Assembly (NCBI GenBank): GCA_937880175.1
Contig: CALFLO010000035.1
Coordinates: 1-26,885 of the forward strand
Direction of reading: 5' to 3'
DNA: 26,885 nt
Source: an uncultured Gluconobacter sp.
Lineage (GTDB): Bacteria; Pseudomonadota; Alphaproteobacteria; Acetobacterales; Acetobacteraceae
Below are positions 22,904 to 26,885 of the stretch, piece by piece. Position numbers and translations under genes: made by a program. Every line of letters begins with the position of its first letter. Position 1 is the stretch's first letter. The notes below the pieces were generated by a model. It saw only the letters and a program-made list of their open reading frames with translations. It made no database searches and was not told the DNA's origin.

Positions 22904-23707
22904 TTATAACCAGTATGCTATACGATGTTTGTATTTCCCGAGTACGCAAAGTGCGATAGCCCAGCCGAATACAGCAAGTGTCCCACAGAACAACCATTCA
23001 CTGGCGTAAGGCAGCTGCCCCATAAGAGGCCGCTTTACCAGATCGATAAAGTTGTAAAAGGGGTTCAACTTGACCAGAAGCGGAGAAACCGTTGGCGGCA
23101 GTATTTTAGCATCCCAGACAACAGGCGTTGCATAAAACACAATCTGCAGAATACTGATGACAACCTGATGCAGGTCTCGATAGCGCGTGCACAAGACGGC
23201 TAAAATAGTGCAGACCCACAGAAGATTGATTAAGATAAAAATCAATCCGGGGATGGCAAACAATGCATATAGATTGACTTTATACCCTACAGATATGGCA
23301 ATTATAGGATAAATAACAATATTGTGCCCAAAAACAATAATATTTCTAGCAACAGTTCTGATAATATGCGTAAAAAATGGAAGTTTTACTTGAAGTATGA
23401 CGCTATCAGAATTGATAAACGCCAGACAACCATCCGATATTGAAGTATTAATGAAATTCCATGTCAGAATTGCTGCACATATATTAGGTAGATATTCATG
23501 AAGATTGAAACGAAATAACGTTCCAAAAATCAGTCCGAGGCTAGCAATGTAAATAAGAGTGTTGAGTGTTAACCATAACTGACCAATCGCTGATCTTTTA
23601 TAACGGACAGAAACATCCTGCCACGCCAGTGCCAATGGAAGCCAATACTCACGTGAGGCCAATAAAACATCTTGAAAGCCAGCGTAAAATAATGTGTTTT
23701 TTAACAT
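22904..23707 (-). CDS. polysaccharide ABC transporter, permease subunit (Wzm/KpsM-like, ABC-2)
   Basis: A 267-residue ABC-2-type membrane protein with about six hydrophobic helices that forms the export channel for a lipid-linked polysaccharide. The N-terminal amphipathic part LALAWQDVSVRYKRSAIGQLW (about 26-46) is the typical Wzm/KpsM interface region. The segment VFYATPVVWDAKILP and LNPFYNFIDLVKRPLMG towards the C-terminus are strongly family-like. The ATG at 23705-23707 follows AGGGAAGCAGG. It pairs with the ATPase gene just downstream. The coding sequence is visibly AT-rich compared with the core genes on the left. Confidence 0.92.
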   Translation of the reverse strand: MLKNTLFYAGFQDVLLASREYWLPLALAWQDVSVRYKRSAIGQLWLTLNTLIYIASLGLIFGTLFRFNLHEYLPNICAAILTWNFINTSISDGCLAFINSDSVILQVKLPFFTHIIRTVARNIIVFGHNIVIYPIIAISVGYKVNLYALFAIPGLIFILINLLWVCTILAVLCTRYRDLHQVVISILQIVFYATPVVWDAKILPPTVSPLLVKLNPFYNFIDLVKRPLMGQLPYASEWLFCGTLAVFGWAIALCVLGKYKHRIAYWL

Positions 23708-23958
23708 CCTGCTTCCCTGACATTTAAGTTACTAGCTGACACAACGTGCATATTATCCCATTCTGGTTTCCTTGAAGGGGCAGCGCTCGTATGATGATTA
23801 TTCCCGATCATTGTCAATGCTATGGGATTAAAAAACCGTCCACACATATTAATGATGGAACGTCCCCTTTCACAGGCCAGAAACCATACCAGACACCACC
23901 TGTAGCTTGAAAATATGTTCATCAAGCGTTCGTGGCCATCATACAAGCGGGAGCACCG
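23708..23958. other. gap between the large glycosyltransferase and the ABC permease genes
   Basis: A 251-bp stretch without a gene I can support. An 81-codon minus-strand frame (23701-23946) nearly fills it, but it lacks a ribosome-binding site and any recognisable feature. A short hairpin CCGTCA-GAA-TGACGG (23956-23970) covers the stop of the large glycosyltransferase gene, without a T-run. The ABC genes may have their own promoter here. Confidence 0.4.
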
Positions 23959-26676
23959 TCAGAATGACGGCTCGACTTCCATTAACCCCCCATCGTCATG
24001 CTCCGATACCTGCTTCAGAAACCCATAGAGTTCGTCGGCCTGCATATCGTATGTCGCAAGCTGTTCTTTGCGGGGATTGATGTAACCGTCGAAGCGATCC
24101 GGCGCGTCCAGAAGCGCGGAGACGGCCCTCACAAGCGTCTGGGGGTTTCCGTCCAATGGCAGGCAGGTCCCGTTCACCCCATCCACCACATCCTCGGATT
24201 GCCCGCCTGGAGACGTCGTGATGACCCAGACGTCCCGGGCCAGAGCTTCACGCACCGTCAGGCCGTAGCTTTCTTTCCATTGTGAGGGAAACAGCAGCAC
24301 ATCAATCTGGTCATAAAAGTCATCCAGCCCTGACTGTGTATAGGCGGGTACGATCCGAAGCAGCCCACGCACAGACCAGTCTTCCGGAAAGATCGACTGG
24401 AACCCGAGATTGAGCTTGTTATCAACCAAAACAAGTTCCCAGTCACTTCGCGACAGGGACTGCATGGCCTCTTTCAGCAGACCATACCCCTTGACGGCTT
24501 CCGTCCCTCCAACAAACCCAAACCGCAACGGTGCTCCCACAGTCCGGGTACGGCGCGGGCGCTGGGGCCAGCAGAATCCATTGCGATTGACCACAATCCG
24601 CTCAGGCGCAATCCCGTTCGCAAGATACAGATCACGATGAGCCTGGGACGGACTGATGAGCAGGGCTGCCCCCGCCAGAGCCTGCCGCATCACGACCTGC
24701 CGGTCAGCGAGATGCCGCGCACCCGGGACACAGGCCTCACAGACCGCAGAATCGATGGTCGTCTGGAAACAGTATTTCCCGTCTGCCCGAACCATGAACT
24801 GCCGCTCACACAGCCACCAGGCATCGTGAAGCGTCAGGACATAATGGACCCCCCGCTCCTGACAGACCCGTAGAAGCCCTGTCCCTAGTCCCTGCGCAGC
24901 ATGCACATGCACCACATCCGGCTGACAGGCTTCAAGCACAGCCGCAAACCGGGAGGCCATTGCCGGATTATCCAGCAACCCCAGCCCCCCCTGATCCTCT
25001 GGCAGCACCGAGGCAAAGACCATCATTCCATCCACGTCATAACGGATATCGCCATCAGGAATATCCGCGACAGAGGGTCTGGACGTCATGACACTGACCT
25101 GTGCGCCTTTGCGCACCAGCCGACGCCCCATTTCCTCGGCCACAATGGTGGCTCCCCCGAAAGATCGTGGCGCGAAATAGACGTTCGCCATAAGAACCCT
25201 GAGGTTCGCCTTCTCCCGGTGAGGGGGGAGACCGAACAGCGCCCGGGCCTGTGTCTGGGCCATCGCGTCAGGGGCGTAACGCGCCATGACATCGTCATAT
25301 GCCGCGTCTGCCAGACGCCTGCGGTAATCACCATCACGCGTCAAAGCCAGAAGCCCATCTCGCCAGGCATCTGCATCTGCGGCAACAAGCCCGTTCTTCC
25401 CGTCACGCAGAACCGTCAGGAACGCCGCACAGGGAGAACAGATGGCCGCGACCCGGACCACGGCCGCTTCAAGAAACTTGATGTTGCTTTTGCAATCGTT
25501 GAACAGCGTCATTTCCAGCGGCGCAATCGCAATATCCGTCTGTGACAGCGCCTTCAGATAGTCCGGATAGGTCAGTTCGGTCAGACGCTCGACCCGGTCC
25601 CCGAACGCACCGAACGCCGAAGACAGCTGCAACTGCCCGATAACCCTCAGGCAAAGCCTGGGCTCTTCCGCCATCGCCGCGAGCAATCCGGCCTCAGCCT
25701 GCCTGAAATCGGCATCATGGGTATTGGTGCCTGATCCATATGAAACCCAGATGCGATCCGATGGAATATGCTTCGGAAGAGCCGCTGCGATTCCCAGCGT
25801 CTGCGCATCCAGGGCATTTTCCAGAACAGCCACATCCGTCAGCCCGGCCGCCCGCATGGCATCGGCAAGCGCCGGCGTCGAGGCAATACCGTGGCCACAG
25901 GCCACCATGCACCGACGGAACAGAGCCACCCCCGACAGCAGCAGATCACGTTCCGCTGCAGGAAGCGTGTCAATATTCCCGTTCTGCCGGTACTCCCCTT
26001 CATCGAAAATGAGGTCGTCCACCTCCCAGCGTGGTGCAAGTCCGAGCCGATGCGCTTCATACACCAGTTTCATGACATCATCGAAGCCGGGAACACGATA
26101 GAAAACAACATGTGTGCAAAGCTGAAGAGCAGACTGGACTTCCGTAATATGCCGCCAGTCCAGAACCTGAACAGACCATCCCAGTGCTGTCAGAAAATCG
26201 CGCTTCTGCCAGACACGATACTTGGCACACTGCCTCAGGCTCAGTTCCGCAATGATGAGAACCTGTGGTTTTAGTCTCTCCGTTCCGTAATCAGAAGCAG
26301 CTCTGTAGGGATGTGGTTGCGCTGTATCGCCACTTTCCTCAGGCAAATCCCCCCGGTGGCTATTCTGAATCCGACGCAGGCGGCGCAAGCGATGAAAGAC
26401 CGTTTTTCGGATTCCAGCGAGCCCTTCCCGCCCCCAGAGACGCAGAAACCGCTGTGGAACTTCACGTACAGGACGTCCGGAAAGCAGCTTGCCCAACATC
26501 AACGCCCGAACAGCCCGCAGCGGAACCGTCACGCGCCAGGAGAGTGATGTCTGAATCAGGGAGAGCTGGCGCAGGAGCTGCTGATTTTCCTTCTGCAACT
26601 GCTCGGCCCGCAACCCATTCAGGCGGGCCGCACTGCGATAACTTTCCGTCAGGCTTTCGCGCGGGTCATCCCGCAT
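23959..26676 (-). CDS. two-domain glycosyltransferase with N-terminal coiled coil (second domain GT4)
   Basis: A 905-residue protein with two GT-B units in one chain. Residues about 1-60 are a coiled coil ending in LSWRVTVPLRAVRAL, a motif common before bacterial surface-polysaccharide transferases. The first unit (about 137-485) holds RWEVDDLIFDEG, VSYGSGTNTHDAD and CKSNIKFLEAA. The second (about 491-905) holds SFGGATIVAEEM near 505-516, VLTLHDAWWLCERQ, FGFVGGTEAVKGYG and the GT4 EX7E pair Glu802/Glu810 in ESYGLTVRE. It probably adds two sugars, or repeats a unit, on a lipid-linked glycan at the cytoplasmic face. The start at 26676 has a weak ribosome-binding site. It is the first gene of the minus-strand polysaccharide series. 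Confidence 0.88.
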   Translation of the reverse strand: MRDDPRESLTESYRSAARLNGLRAEQLQKENQQLLRQLSLIQTSLSWRVTVPLRAVRALMLGKLLSGRPVREVPQRFLRLWGREGLAGIRKTVFHRLRRLRRIQNSHRGDLPEESGDTAQPHPYRAASDYGTERLKPQVLIIAELSLRQCAKYRVWQKRDFLTALGWSVQVLDWRHITEVQSALQLCTHVVFYRVPGFDDVMKLVYEAHRLGLAPRWEVDDLIFDEGEYRQNGNIDTLPAAERDLLLSGVALFRRCMVACGHGIASTPALADAMRAAGLTDVAVLENALDAQTLGIAAALPKHIPSDRIWVSYGSGTNTHDADFRQAEAGLLAAMAEEPRLCLRVIGQLQLSSAFGAFGDRVERLTELTYPDYLKALSQTDIAIAPLEMTLFNDCKSNIKFLEAAVVRVAAICSPCAAFLTVLRDGKNGLVAADADAWRDGLLALTRDGDYRRRLADAAYDDVMARYAPDAMAQTQARALFGLPPHREKANLRVLMANVYFAPRSFGGATIVAEEMGRRLVRKGAQVSVMTSRPSVADIPDGDIRYDVDGMMVFASVLPEDQGGLGLLDNPAMASRFAAVLEACQPDVVHVHAAQGLGTGLLRVCQERGVHYVLTLHDAWWLCERQFMVRADGKYCFQTTIDSAVCEACVPGARHLADRQVVMRQALAGAALLISPSQAHRDLYLANGIAPERIVVNRNGFCWPQRPRRTRTVGAPLRFGFVGGTEAVKGYGLLKEAMQSLSRSDWELVLVDNKLNLGFQSIFPEDWSVRGLLRIVPAYTQSGLDDFYDQIDVLLFPSQWKESYGLTVREALARDVWVITTSPGGQSEDVVDGVNGTCLPLDGNPQTLVRAVSALLDAPDRFDGYINPRKEQLATYDMQADELYGFLKQVSEHDDGGLMEVEPSF

Positions 26677-26724
26677 TCTGTCAGGCTTTCACAAGATAAA
26701 GAAACAGGGACAGCAGAAACACGA

Positions 26725-26752
26725 AAGGCCGGACCCTTGCGGATCCGGCCTT
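26725..26752 (-). terminator. rho-independent terminator of the gene at the right edge
   Basis: AAGGCCGGA (26725-26733) and TCCGGCCTT (26744-26752) form a 9-bp stem around a 10-base loop. On the minus strand the stem is followed by TCGTGTTTC, a T-rich though broken tail. It sits 40 bp after the stop of the edge gene and before the start of the large glycosyltransferase. Confidence 0.8.
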
Positions 26753-26791
26753 CCTGAACAATGCCAGTCTGTCAGAAGACAGACACCGCCA

Positions 26792-26885
26792 TTAGCTCAG
26801 GGTGAAGTTCGAAGCGTTCAGGTCGCTGACACCAACGAACGTGATCTTGGAGTTGTCGGACAGTTCGATCGTGGTGTTACCACCA
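26792..26885 (-). CDS. C-terminal end of a probable beta-strand-repeat / Hint-type surface or secreted protein (runs off the right edge)
   Basis: Thirty in-frame codons before a TAA read as an alternating polar/hydrophobic beta-rich tail: TTIELSDNSKITFVGV, then SDLNASNFTLS at the very end. Tails of the type ITFxGVxxLxxxNF are typical of large beta-roll, RTX-like or Hint-domain repeat proteins of acetic acid bacteria, as recalled. The minus-strand reading is supported by the terminator placed just beyond its stop. Size, signal and secretion route lie outside the window, so the family is only probable. Confidence 0.6.
   Translation of the reverse strand, partial: GGNTTIELSDNSKITFVGVSDLNASNFTLS

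Noticed and set aside
23701..23946. 81-codon minus-strand frame before the ABC permease gene
   Set aside because: No ribosome-binding site, no recognisable domain, and it overlaps the region giving the permease ribosome-binding site; kept only as a note in the gap entry.
1..26885. CRISPR array, insertion sequence, phage or toxin-antitoxin module
   Set aside because: No regularly spaced repeats, transposase, integrase, phage structural gene or small paired toxin/antitoxin genes were seen on reading both strands.

Overview
The window looks like chromosome from an alphaproteobacterium, most probably an acetic acid bacterium (Acetobacteraceae, Gluconobacter/Acetobacter-like). This rests on recalled protein likeness, a moderately GC-rich coding style, and the hldD-lgt-pgeF / ubiK-ybjN-proC-TetR neighbourhood. 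The genus is an inference. No insertion sequence, prophage, CRISPR array or origin was seen.

Left part (1-11.8 kb), ordinary core genome. The 5' part of the ribosomal protein L25 gene (minus) is followed by a divergent MFS transporter, an SDR oxidoreductase, a large-subunit catalase with a clear intrinsic terminator, and a membrane acyltransferase-3. The acyltransferase 3' end overlaps that of pgeF. On the minus strand hldD-lgt-pgeF form a tight operon (Lgt starts with TTG). Divergent from it lie ubiK, a YbjN-domain gene, proC and a TetR-type regulator. A tRNA-Gln(TTG) closes this part.

Right part (11.8-26.9 kb), a surface-polysaccharide region, in places visibly AT-richer. Just after the tRNA is a GT2-type glycosyltransferase with a C-terminal beta-trefoil-like domain. 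An HU-type DNA-binding protein gene (minus) and an RgpF-like rhamnan-synthesis gene (plus) follow. A long minus-strand series then reads, in transcription order: a 905-aa two-domain glycosyltransferase, an ABC-2 permease (Wzm-like), its ATPase (Wzt/KpsT-like), a GT9 glycosyltransferase, a second hldD, gmhB, hldE, an AGE-family epimerase/isomerase and a second GT9 protein. gmhB, hldE and the AGE gene are joined by ATGA stop/start overlaps. The right edge carries the last 30 codons of a probable large beta-strand-repeat surface protein and its terminator.

Together the right-hand genes can make ADP-L-glycero-D-manno-heptose (hldE, gmhB, hldD), transfer heptose or related sugars (two GT9 paralogues), build further glycans (RgpF-like, GT2, GT4) and export an undecaprenyl-linked polymer through an ABC transporter. 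This fits LPS core plus O-polysaccharide or capsule production. gmhA, the first heptose-pathway enzyme, is not in the window.

I found no wholly new system. The more unusual items are the GT2/beta-trefoil fusion beside the tRNA, the four-cysteine signature shared by the two GT9 paralogues, two hldD genes in different contexts, a GmhB with replaced zinc ligands, an AGE enzyme coupled to hldE, and a catalase predicted to carry a Cys-Tyr crosslink.
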